Of a DNA stretch of 7,147 nt, positions 1-6,006 are shown one piece after another. A model generated the notes under the pieces. That model was not told where the DNA came from. It searched no databases and saw only the letters and a list, made by a program, of their open reading frames with translations. Each line of letters starts with the position of its first letter. The first letter of the stretch is position 1. The position numbers and the translations under genes are program-made. This DNA is from Thermogutta sp. (lineage in GTDB: Bacteria > Planctomycetota > Planctomycetia > Pirellulales > Thermoguttaceae): assembly GCA_012798155.1 (NCBI GenBank), contig JAAZNR010000092.1:1-7147 (forward strand), in the 5' to 3' direction.

Positions 1-2988
1 GAAATCGAGAATCGGCGGGCGGAGCTGCTGAATCCCGTGACGCAATCGGGGGAACTACCGCACCTCGCGGCCGAACGCCGACGACTCCGGCAAGAGCTGG
101 AAAACGCATCGCTTGCCACGGAAGAGTACGCGCGATTGCGGTCGGCGCGGGATGAATTGCAAGGGGCCAAGGCGGCGGAGGAGGCTGCCGCCGAGGAATT
201 GGCGCGACGATTGGAGACGCTGCGGACGCTCGACGCCTTGGCGCCGCAGCGCGAGCGTATTCAGGAGTTACAGTCTCTCGTCGCGGCCGACCCGCCATCG
301 GAGACTTCGGTACAGGATTGCCTGGCGAAGGCCCGGCGAGAGCGGAAGATGCTGCTGCGCCTTCGCAATCGCGTCCGCGCCCTGGCGGAACGTTGTCGGG
401 AACTGGACCGTGCGTTGAGTGAGATTTTACCGCGGCCCGCCTTGCTTGCCATCGCGCCGGCGGTGGAGGGAATGCGGTTGAACCTGCCAGCCATCCGCCA
501 ATGGCTCGAGGAGGCCGAGGCGTGCCGCCGGGAAATGGCCGAATCGGCCGAAAAACGGCGTGCCGTCGAAGCCGAACTGTTCGCCGAATTCAATTGCGGT
601 AGGGCCTTTCGCGAAGGGGACGTTCAGCCTGGAGACCCCGGCGAATCCCGCCCCATCATGGCACGCCGGGAACTCGATCCGGCGTTGATACGGCGCGCGG
701 GACGTTTTTGGCGGGATGTTCGCGGCCTGGTAGTTCGGGATCGCGAAGCGAAGCGGCGTCTCCAGACGTTACGGGTCGAGCAGGAGAAGATCGCCGCGGG
801 TTTGCGCGAGCGCTCGGGCGGTATCGGCCCGGAGGAAGTGGCACGCGAAATTCAACTGCTGGGCGAGCGCCTCGCCAAGCTGCGACGCCTCGAACAAATT
901 CGTGTCCGGGCGCGGGAAGTCGAGGAGCACCGCGAGTCGGCTCGGCGCGAGCTGCTGCAATGCCTGCCCGAGGAATTGACGCTTCAACAAAGCGGCGCCT
1001 TGGGAGTCGTTTTCGTGGCCGGGCTATCTTTGGCCTTGGCAACCGTATTGGGCGCGGTGGGCGTGCCGGGATTCAGCGGGTTGGGCTGGATCTGGGGACT
1101 TCTGGGAGGGGCGGCGGCGGCGACGGTGCCGACCGTACGATCGCGGCTGCTGGCACAAGCCGCCAGGGCGCGTGCCGAAGCGATGCGACGGCTGGAGACG
1201 GTGGAAGGCGAATTGCGTGGGTTGAAGTCCGAAGAGGTGCGGCTGGAGGCGGAATCGGCGCCCCTTCCCGAACGATCGACAGAGGCCGCCGCCGGTGCCG
1301 AAAAGCGTCTGAGAGAGCTTCAGGATTTGCAGGTTTGGATTGACGAACAGCGTGCCGCGGAGCAGGCCGTCGCGAAATGTTTAGAGGAGCGGCGAGCCGT
1401 TCGCCGACGGCTTCGCCGCGCGATGCGGAAGTGGCGGGAGTTTTGGAGAGATGCCGGGTTTGCCGGGGCTCCGTCGCCGCTCCGCCGGCCGCTCTGGCGG
1501 CGCCGGCTCCAGGAACGGCTGGAGTTGGACGCGAGAGAGGAGGAGAGCGCGAAGCGATTGCAGGCAGTGGTCGAACGTTTGGCCGCGGTGGAATCGCGGC
1601 TTGAAGAACTGGCACGCGAGGCCGCCGTTACGTTGCCCGACGGCTCACCGGAAGACAGAATCCGTTTCCTGTTGGGCCAGGTTGAAGCGGCGGCCGGTGC
1701 CCTGAGGGAGCGCCGAAAGATTCGCCGCGCCCAGGCTTCGGCCCGTCGGGGATTGCGGAAATACCGTGCGATCTCGGCAAAGAGCCGGGGTCGGCTGAGA
1801 CGACTCTACCAGCGGTTCGGCGTGGCGGGCTATTCTCAGTTGAAGGCGAAGGTCGAGGAGGAAGGGCGGCAAGCGTCTTTACGAGAGGAGCTGACCCGGC
1901 TGAACGCTTTGTGGCAATCGACGGTGGAGGGTATTCACGATCCGGAACTGCGAGAGGCGGCGTCGCTCTCGCCGGCCGAGGTGCGGCAGACCATCCAGGC
2001 GCTGGAGAGTGAACTGGAGATGCGACGCAGCCGTTGTTCGGAGCTACTGCAGCGTCTCGGGCGAGTATCGGCCCAAGTCGAAAGCCTGGCGGCCGATCGC
2101 TCGGCGCAGTTTCGGGCCATGGAGTTGGCAAGCGTGGAATCGCAAGCCGCCCGCGCCGCGCGGGATTGGTGGATGTTGTCACTCGGGCAAAAGGTTTTGG
2201 ATCGAGTCCGCCTCCGCTATCAGACCGAGCGTCAGCCCGCGATTCTCCAGGAAGCCTCGGAGTATTGGCGGCGGATGACCGGCGGTCGTTTTCGTCGCGT
2301 CTGGACCCCTCTCGAACAGCGGGTTCTCTTGGCGGAGGATCGCGAGGGGCGCAATTACAGCCTCGATCAGCTCTCGCGGGGCACGCGCGAGCAACTATTC
2401 TTGTGTTTGCGTTTGGCTTGGGCCTCGCATTTCGCCCGGCGATCCGAGCCGCTTCCGCTGGTCCTGGATGACGTGCTGGTGAACTTCGATCAGGCCCGCG
2501 CGGAATCGGCATGCGAGACCCTGATGGACTTCGCGGGCGAAGGGCGGCAAGTACTGCTTTTCACGTGCCATGATCACGTGGCCGGGCTTTTCGCCGCGGC
2601 GGGTGCGGCGGTCTGCCGATTGCAGGATCGGGGTTCCGAAGGGGCGCCGGAATACCGGGCCGCGATCGAGCGTGAATCTCAAGCCGCGGCCCTGGAGAAA
2701 GGCGTTCCCTATTCACAATCGCGAAAGAAACGGCCGGGGAAGAGTCGGCCCACCAATGGTGCGGCCGGGACACCGACGAAAGAAAAGGAAGCCCCGCACG
2801 ATGCGGCCGTGCCGGGGGAAGAGAGCGGGCGGTCCGGGATGCCACGGCAACGTCCCTCCCAAGGGGAAACGGAGGACTGGTTTGCCGTTCCCGAGCCTTA
2901 TCCGGTCAGCGGCGCGGCGAGTTCGGGGGAACATCGACCCGGCCGACGATCCTCGCGACTCCCAGGCCGCCGGAATCGAGCCGCATGA
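1..2988 (+). CDS. YhaN-type SMC/RecN-like coiled-coil ATPase, 3' part (5' end outside window)
   Basis: The frame is open from the first base, so this is the C-terminal 995 residues of a larger protein; the GTG at 37 is only an internal valine codon. Most of the visible chain is Glu/Arg/Ala/Leu-rich, as in long coiled coils. It is interrupted at about 994-1128 by a hydrophobic pair of segments that could form a membrane hairpin. The C-terminal ATPase lobe is clear. An ABC-type signature (QLSRGTREQL) lies at about 2368-2397, a Walker B (PLPLVLDDVLVNFD) at 2449-2490, and an H-loop-like LLFTCH with its His codon at 2569-2571. This order and wording match the C-terminus of YhaN, the AAA ATPase often encoded beside the SbcD-like nuclease YhaO. 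The Walker A lobe and any such partner would lie upstream, unseen. After the H-loop comes a basic, low-complexity tail of about 130 residues whose last part may be out of frame. Family call is firm; the biological role (DNA repair or chromosome handling) is inference. Confidence 0.88.
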   Translation, partial: EIENRRAELLNPVTQSGELPHLAAERRRLRQELENASLATEEYARLRSARDELQGAKAAEEAAAEELARRLETLRTLDALAPQRERIQELQSLVAADPPSETSVQDCLAKARRERKMLLRLRNRVRALAERCRELDRALSEILPRPALLAIAPAVEGMRLNLPAIRQWLEEAEACRREMAESAEKRRAVEAELFAEFNCGRAFREGDVQPGDPGESRPIMARRELDPALIRRAGRFWRDVRGLVVRDREAKRRLQTLRVEQEKIAAGLRERSGGIGPEEVAREIQLLGERLAKLRRLEQIRVRAREVEEHRESARRELLQCLPEELTLQQSGALGVVFVAGLSLALATVLGAVGVPGFSGLGWIWGLLGGAAAATVPTVRSRLLAQAARARAEAMRRLETVEGELRGLKSEEVRLEAESAPLPERSTEAAAGAEKRLRELQDLQVWIDEQRAAEQAVAKCLEERRAVRRRLRRAMRKWREFWRDAGFAGAPSPLRRPLWRRRLQERLELDAREEESAKRLQAVVERLAAVESRLEELAREAAVTLPDGSPEDRIRFLLGQVEAAAGALRERRKIRRAQASARRGLRKYRAISAKSRGRLRRLYQRFGVAGYSQLKAKVEEEGRQASLREELTRLNALWQSTVEGIHDPELREAASLSPAEVRQTIQALESELEMRRSRCSELLQRLGRVSAQVESLAADRSAQFRAMELASVESQAARAARDWWMLSLGQKVLDRVRLRYQTERQPAILQEASEYWRRMTGGRFRRVWTPLEQRVLLAEDREGRNYSLDQLSRGTREQLFLCLRLAWASHFARRSEPLPLVLDDVLVNFDQARAESACETLMDFAGEGRQVLLFTCHDHVAGLFAAAGAAVCRLQDRGSEGAPEYRAAIERESQAAALEKGVPYSQSRKKRPGKSRPTNGAAGTPTKEKEAPHDAAVPGEESGRSGMPRQRPSQGETEDWFAVPEPYPVSGAASSGEHRPGRRSSRLPGRRNRAA
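994..1128 (+). other. Putative transmembrane hairpin inside the coiled coil of the YhaN-type ATPase
   Basis: Two hydrophobic, charge-free stretches (about 994-1059, starting GALGVVFVAGLSLALATVLG, and about 1081-1128, containing WIWGLLGGAAAATV) are separated by a short Gly/Pro/Ser turn. Charged coiled-coil sequence flanks them on both sides. Each is long enough to cross a membrane. YhaN-like proteins are known to carry hydrophobic segments in the middle of the coiled coil, where RecN, SMC or Rad50 have a hinge or hook. Membrane insertion is inferred from hydrophobicity only. Confidence 0.6.
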
Positions 2989-3029
2989 GGCCGCCCGGGC
3001 CGAATCCGTACCCGAAGTGTGCGGGATGA

Positions 3030-4127
3030 TTATTGGTCAAAAACCGCGGAAACGGAGGAATCCGTGCTCCAGACGACGCCGCTTTGCTGGGAGGCCTCGG
3101 CCCTTCCGATGACCCACGATTCCACTCCCGCGGCGGCGAGTTGCTTGCGGATGCTGGCGGCGTAGAAGGGGCTGACGATGAGGATCATGCCGATGCCCAT
3201 GTTGAATACCTGCTCCATCTCCGCGTCGTCGATGTCACCCAGCCTTTGAAGCCAAGGGAAGATCGGCGGCACCGGCCAGCCGTGTCGATCGAGCACGATC
3301 CGGATTCCCGACGGTACGATCCGGGCAAGGTTCTCTCGAATGCCCCCGCCGGTGATGTGAGCAATGCCGTGGACGACGCTTTTTACGGCGTAATACCGCA
3401 GGATTCCGCGGACGGGCTTGACGTAAATGCGCGTCGGCGTCAGCAGGGCCTGGCCGACCTTCATTCCCAATTCTTCCACCCGGTCCTCCACGGATAGTCC
3501 GGCGATTTCGAATACCACTTTGCGTGCCAGACTGTATCCGTTGGAGTGGAGGCCGGTGGAGGCCAATCCGATAACGGAATCGCCGGACGCGACGGCTTTT
3601 CCGTTGATGATGTTCTTGCTCTCGACGACGCCCACGCAGAAGCCGGCCAGGTCGAAATCGCCGGGCTGATAGATGTCCGGGAGGATCGCGGTCTCGCCCC
3701 CCAGGAGCGCGCATTGGGCCTCCAGGCAACCGGCGACGACCCCTTCCAGAAGCTCCGCTAAGAGCGGCGGATCATCCTTGGGCATCGCCACATAATCGAG
3801 AAAGAACAACGGCTCGGCGCCGCAGCACAGGGCATCGTTGACGGACATGGCCACCAAGTCGATGCCCACCGTACGATACACCCCCATCGCGGAGGCCACT
3901 TTCAGCTTGGTGCCGACGCCGTCCGTGCAGGCCGCCAACACGGGATCGACGTAATTGCGGGCAAACAACGGCCCGGGAAAATCCAGGCGGCAAAGGCCGG
4001 CGAATCCCTGCGGCAAGTCGATGACTCGGGCGCACTTGGTCTTTGCCAACAACCCGGGAATCCGAGCCATCGCCTGGCGGTAGAGATCGAGATCCACCCC
4101 TGCCGACTTGTAGGTTGCTTTTGCCAT
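3030..4127 (-). CDS. purM: Phosphoribosylformylglycinamidine cyclo-ligase (AIR synthase, PurM)
   Basis: This cytoplasmic enzyme closes the imidazole ring in purine synthesis: FGAM + ATP gives AIR + ADP + Pi. The 365-residue length fits the family (about 345-350) and the chain is complete. Recognisable blocks run in the usual PurM order: N-terminal TYKSAGVD (5-12), TDGVGTKLK (68-76) and DLVAMSVND (90-98) of the nucleotide-binding part, GAEPLFFLDY (103-112), LLGGETA (141-147), STGLHSNGYSLAR (190-202), TPTRIYVKP (230-238), HITGGGIREN (257-266) and FNMGIGM (308-314). No key block is missing. The ATG at 4125-4127 is chosen because it puts the conserved YKSAGVD block right at the N-terminus; the ribosome-binding site before it is weak. 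The gene converges on the upstream ATPase gene with only 41 bases between the two stops. No other purine gene is in view, so it appears to be transcribed alone or as the first gene of its unit. Confidence 0.97.
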   Translation of the reverse strand: MAKATYKSAGVDLDLYRQAMARIPGLLAKTKCARVIDLPQGFAGLCRLDFPGPLFARNYVDPVLAACTDGVGTKLKVASAMGVYRTVGIDLVAMSVNDALCCGAEPLFFLDYVAMPKDDPPLLAELLEGVVAGCLEAQCALLGGETAILPDIYQPGDFDLAGFCVGVVESKNIINGKAVASGDSVIGLASTGLHSNGYSLARKVVFEIAGLSVEDRVEELGMKVGQALLTPTRIYVKPVRGILRYYAVKSVVHGIAHITGGGIRENLARIVPSGIRIVLDRHGWPVPPIFPWLQRLGDIDDAEMEQVFNMGIGMILIVSPFYAASIRKQLAAAGVESWVIGRAEASQQSGVVWSTDSSVSAVFDQ

Positions 4128-4158
4128 AACCGAGACCGATGTCGCCGGCGCTACGGTG

Positions 4159-4213
4159 CGGTTCCGTAAGAGCCGGTCAGCACGAGAAAGTAAGCGGCCA
4201 AGCGACGGAACCG
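4159..4213. repeat. 9-base inverted repeat upstream of purM
   Basis: CGGTTCCGT at 4159-4167 is matched exactly by its reverse complement ACGGAACCG at 4205-4213, with 37 bases between them. The arms share the core GGAACCG with the palindrome at 4302-4316. It lies 32-86 bases upstream of the purM start, inside the leader if the distant promoter candidate is used. It could be an operator pair or an RNA stem in the leader, or chance in GC-rich DNA. Confidence 0.4.
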
Positions 4214-4301
4214 ATCCCAGCGGGGAACACCATCGGCCGGAGGTCCGTGCGCAAATCCGTTGGTACTTGCGGAAATGTTGTGTAAACCGGAACTACATTC
4301 G

Positions 4302-4316
4302 TGGGAACCGTTCCCA
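4302..4316. promoter_or_regulatory. Perfect 15-base palindrome, possible operator
   Basis: TGGGAAC-C-GTTCCCA has two perfectly complementary 7-base arms around one central base, the usual form of a site for a dimeric repressor. AAACCGG flanks it on both sides (4284-4290 and 4316-4322). It lies about 175 bases upstream of the purM start. No regulator gene is nearby, so the binding protein is unknown. Confidence 0.35.
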
Positions 4317-4328
4317 AACCGGCGGCAG

Positions 4329-4351
4329 GCACGTCTTCCAGCACGTCTTCC
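4329..4351. repeat. Short tandem duplication, 12-base period
   Basis: GCACGTCTTCC occurs at 4329-4339 and again at 4341-4351, giving two copies with a 12-base period. It lies in non-coding DNA. It probably arose by replication slippage; no function is apparent. Confidence 0.6.
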
Positions 4352-4400
4352 GGACCGTTGCGGGCCGAGAAACGTACCCGGCCCCTTCAGGCTCAAAGGC

Positions 4401-4446
4401 GACAGTCCCATTTTCGCGGGCTTCCCCGGGGGAAATTGGGATAGTC
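4401..4446. repeat. REP-like imperfect inverted repeat
   Basis: The arms at 4401-4415 (GACAGTCCCATTTTC) and 4432-4446 (GAAATTGGGATAGTC) are complementary at 12 of 15 positions. They enclose a 16-base GC-rich centre that contains CCCCGGGG. From memory, elements with a GACAGTCCC...GGGACTGTC core occur as dispersed intergenic repeats in planctomycete-type genomes; this window holds only one copy, so repetitiveness cannot be shown. It has no flanking T-tract and does not look like a terminator. Confidence 0.5.
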
Positions 4447-4468
4447 CTCGTGAACGGTTACCATATGT

Positions 4469-4497
4469 AGTATAACGCCGGAGAGGGAAGCTGTAAC
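4469..4497 (-). promoter_or_regulatory. Candidate sigma-70-type promoter for purM
   Basis: Read on the minus strand, GTTACA (4492-4497; 4 of 6 to TTGACA) and TATACT (4469-4474; 5 of 6 to TATAAT) are separated by exactly 17 bases. Transcription would start near 4462 and give a leader of about 335 bases before purM, through the REP-like repeat and the 15-base palindrome. I saw no better promoter closer to the gene. Promoter calls by eye are weak and planctomycete consensus sites are not well fixed. Confidence 0.3.
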
Positions 4498-4697
4498 CGG
4501 GCGAGATTTGTTTCCGAGGACGAAGAAGAGGCGGCTCGGGAAGGCGTGAAACCGGGTCAAACACACGGAGTTAGGTGGGGCGAGCACGGCTGCTCATTGA
4601 CATCGCTACTCGGGTTGTTCAAACTGGATCGGTTGGGCCGTCGAAGATAGGCGAACCGCGAGTGCCGGTAAAACGAACCCGCTGCGGATGGATAACA

Positions 4698-4703
4698 TAT
4701 ACT
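4698..4703 (+). promoter_or_regulatory. Candidate -10 element for the cytochrome gene
   Basis: TATACT lies in an AT-rich patch (GATAACATATACT) of otherwise GC-rich DNA, about 210 bases upstream of the cytochrome start. The -35 position (about 4675-4680, GAACCC) does not resemble TTGACA, so support is weak. If used, the transcript would carry the hairpin at 4849-4880. Confidence 0.2.
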
Positions 4704-4848
4704 GGGGAGCTACAGCACTGGTTGGATGCGGGAATCGCCCTCAAGTAGGGGGACATGCTCCCGCCCTATGACCTGCCTTGCACCGGTACCGCTACAGGCG
4801 GCGCTCGCGTGGATTTCGGGGAGAGACGGTAGCGTCTTGCGAAAGGCG

Positions 4849-4880
4849 GCAATTGTGACGCCGGAATCCGTCGCAATTGC
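4849..4880 (+). promoter_or_regulatory. Strong hairpin in the 5' region of the cytochrome gene
   Basis: GCAATTGTGACG (4849-4860) pairs with CGTCGCAATTGC (4869-4880) over all 12 positions, with one G-U wobble and an 8-base loop. A run of six T follows at 4890-4895, nine bases after the stem, and the ribosome-binding site follows that. The gap is longer than in a standard intrinsic terminator. It may be an attenuator, a stabilising 5' stem or a protein-binding palindrome. The structure is clear; its role is not. Confidence 0.6.
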
Positions 4881-4904
4881 GGTAAACGGTTTTTTCATCA
4901 AACG

Positions 4905-4910
4905 AGGAGG
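4905..4910 (+). promoter_or_regulatory. Ribosome binding site of the cytochrome gene
   Basis: A perfect AGGAGG lies six bases before the ATG at 4917 and fixes the start, which also gives a proper signal peptide. It is the best Shine-Dalgarno site in the window and suggests strong translation. Confidence 0.85.
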
Positions 4911-4916
4911 ACTAGC

Positions 4917-5678
4917 ATGAGGACGTCGTTTTTGGTGGCAACATTGACGGTGGGACTCCTGGCGATTTGCGCGGATACCTTCGCCGCCGAGGTTCCGCCT
5001 GCTCCCAAGGCATCGACTTTCGCCCCGGCTGAAGATCTGGTCACCGCTCTGGACTCCTATATCGAACGGATCGACGAGGTCTTGGCCGACCCGGACGAGT
5101 TCGCGGATTTGCAGTCGCGCGTCGTCAAGGACGCCGAAACCATTTCCGTGCTGGCCCTGGTTTTGGGATTGCACGACGAGGACAACCCCTACAAGGCGGC
5201 GGCAAGCGAGCTGATCAAGGCCTCTCAGGCCGTGGCACAGGCGGCCGATTATGCGGCGGCCAAGGCCGCCTTTGCACAGTTGCAGGCCGCCAAATCCGCC
5301 AAGGGCGGCGAGGTGACGGGCTGGGTCCGGGTGGCTTCCCTGACGGCCTTGATGGAGCAAGTACCGCTGGTCAATTCCAGACTCAAACGCTATCTGCGTC
5401 GTTTCGACCGCCAAGCCGATGCCATCGCCGTGGATGCGGCCGTACTCGCCGCCATCGCCCAGGGCAGCATGGCCAACTTGGACGAAACCAGCCGGCCGAG
5501 CAATTCCGAGCAGTGGTTCGCCTTCTGTGAGCAGATGCGGGATGCGGCGGCGGCGGTCAACAAGGCGGCTCGGGCGAAAGACCAAGCAGGCGCCACCGCC
5601 GCCGAAGCGACCTTGGCCAAGACCTGCGACGAGTGTCACGTCGTCTTCCATCCGGAAGCCGTGGGTAAGTTGGAATGA
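4917..5678 (+). CDS. Exported cytochrome c'-like protein, one C-terminal haem c motif
   Basis: The 253-residue protein begins with a signal peptide: short basic start MRT, hydrophobic core about 4-18, likely cleavage after Ala23 or Ala24. The mature protein should therefore lie in the periplasm or equivalent compartment. The only haem c site is CDECH near the C-terminus (Cys237, Cys240, His241). A single CXXCH at the end of an Ala-rich helical domain is the arrangement of four-helix-bundle cytochromes c' and c-556. The block around residues 198-245 (QWFAFCEQMRDAA, then A..KDQ, then TCDECH) fits that family. Cytochromes c' have about 130 residues; this one is twice as long. Residues about 45-125 resemble the C-terminal half in helix pattern (DAE...LALVLGL against DAAVLAAIA, and AA..L..A...AA.AxD) but lack CXXCH. 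Likely roles are electron transfer or small-ligand (NO/CO) binding; the partner is unknown. A terminator candidate follows about 50 bases after the stop, so it is probably monocistronic. Confidence 0.85.
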   Translation: MRTSFLVATLTVGLLAICADTFAAEVPPAPKASTFAPAEDLVTALDSYIERIDEVLADPDEFADLQSRVVKDAETISVLALVLGLHDEDNPYKAAASELIKASQAVAQAADYAAAKAAFAQLQAAKSAKGGEVTGWVRVASLTALMEQVPLVNSRLKRYLRRFDRQADAIAVDAAVLAAIAQGSMANLDETSRPSNSEQWFAFCEQMRDAAAAVNKAARAKDQAGATAAEATLAKTCDECHVVFHPEAVGKLE

Positions 5679-5729
5679 TCGCCCGGCCGATCGCCGACCG
5701 AATTCAGGACGCTGGATAAGAACGTTCCG

Positions 5730-5775
5730 ACGGAAATGCGCGGGGGTCCGGAACCTCCGCCGTTTCCGTTTTCTT
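5730..5775 (+). terminator. Intrinsic terminator of the cytochrome gene
   Basis: The outer stem is ACGGAAA (5730-5736) with TTTCCGT (5763-5769). The inner GC-rich stem is GCGGGGGT (5740-5747) with ACCTCCGC (5753-5760), with one G-U pair and a 5-base loop. A 3-by-2 internal loop separates the two stems. The structure runs directly into TTTTCTT (5769-5775). It begins 51 bases after the cytochrome stop codon, on the right strand. Confidence 0.6.
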
Positions 5776-5964
5776 GGATTGACGCCTTGCCCGACTTCAT
5801 TCCGACCAAAATCACTCCGAGAAAGTGCGAAACTCGAACTTGGACGCTGCGTCCCGAGCCGGCTTCTTCGATCGCCGCGGCAACCGGTTCGCATGCGCGA
5901 GGTCCGTCCCTAAATCGCGTTCACCATCAACGCACGACCATCCCCGCGACGCGAGATCATCGGA

Positions 5965-5979
5965 CTGACCGCCGGTCAG
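5965..5979. promoter_or_regulatory. 15-base palindrome upstream of the membrane gene
   Basis: CTGACCG-C-CGGTCAG is a perfect palindrome with 7-base arms, ending 27 bases before the GTG start. It could be an operator or a small leader hairpin (CTGACC/GGTCAG with a 3-base loop). A short GC-rich palindrome can also arise by chance. Confidence 0.3.
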
Positions 5980-5994
5980 CCGCCGTCATTTGAA

Positions 5995-5999
5995 AAGGG
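5995..5999 (+). promoter_or_regulatory. Ribosome binding site deciding a GTG start
   Basis: AAGGG lies seven bases before the GTG at 6007. The next in-frame ATG codons (around 6064-6069) would remove most of the first membrane helix, so GTG is the better start. The site is part of a small palindrome (AAAGG-G-CCTTT, 5994-6004). Confidence 0.55.
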
Positions 6000-6006
6000 C
6001 CTTTCC

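Larger units (their letters stand above)
4128..4916. other. 789-base gene-free region between purM and the cytochrome gene
   Basis: The two flanking genes diverge from this stretch, so both promoters should be here. Open frames exist on both strands, but they are short or Arg/Pro/Ser-rich, lack recognisable domains and have no good ribosome-binding sites. I read none as genes. The stretch holds a minus-strand promoter candidate, a perfect 15-base palindrome, a 9-base inverted repeat, a 12-base tandem duplication, a REP-like inverted repeat and a strong hairpin just before the cytochrome gene, each listed separately. A small RNA gene cannot be excluded. I see no tRNA and no recognisable riboswitch. 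Confidence 0.7.
5679..6006. other. Intergenic region between the cytochrome and the membrane gene
   Basis: These 328 bases hold a terminator candidate at 5730-5775, a 15-base palindrome at 5965-5979 and the ribosome-binding site of the next gene. An 85-codon plus-strand frame at 5736-5993 is Arg/Pro/Thr-rich, starts inside the terminator stem and has no good ribosome-binding site, so I do not call it. A TTGACG at 5779-5784 has no acceptable -10 at the right distance. Confidence 0.6.

Noticed and set aside
1628..2512. 294-codon minus-strand frame inside the ATPase gene
   Set aside because: It is a Pro/Arg/Ala/Ser-rich shadow of the coding strand, which carries the conserved ATPase motifs.
2989..3029. 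GGCCGCCCGGGCC dyad between the convergent stops, considered as a bidirectional terminator
   Set aside because: The dyad is short and lacks a T-run on either strand. The 41-base gap shows no convincing hairpin.
4151..4564. 137-codon minus-strand open frame in the gap upstream of purM
   Set aside because: It is Arg/Pro/Gly/Ser-rich, has no recognisable domain or good ribosome-binding site, and reads straight through the REP-like inverted repeat and the palindrome. GC-rich non-coding DNA readily gives such frames.
4597..4625. TTGACA at 4597-4602 as the -35 of a plus-strand promoter
   Set aside because: At 17 bases spacing the -10 would be CAAACT, only 3 of 6 matches, and no better hexamer is close.
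4726..4920. 64-codon plus-strand frame whose stop overlaps the cytochrome ATG (ATGA)
   Set aside because: The overlap suggests a leader peptide, but there is no ribosome-binding site before its ATG, the sequence shows no domain, and it covers the 4849-4880 hairpin. The overlap is probably chance.
4710..5894. 394-codon minus-strand frame opposite the cytochrome gene
   Set aside because: It is antisense to a gene with a signal peptide, a haem motif and a perfect ribosome-binding site. Its Arg/Gly/His-rich product with no domain is typical of a shadow frame in GC-rich DNA.
5736..5993. 85-codon plus-strand frame after the cytochrome gene
   Set aside because: It begins within the terminator stem, has an Arg/Pro/Thr-rich composition and shows no domain.
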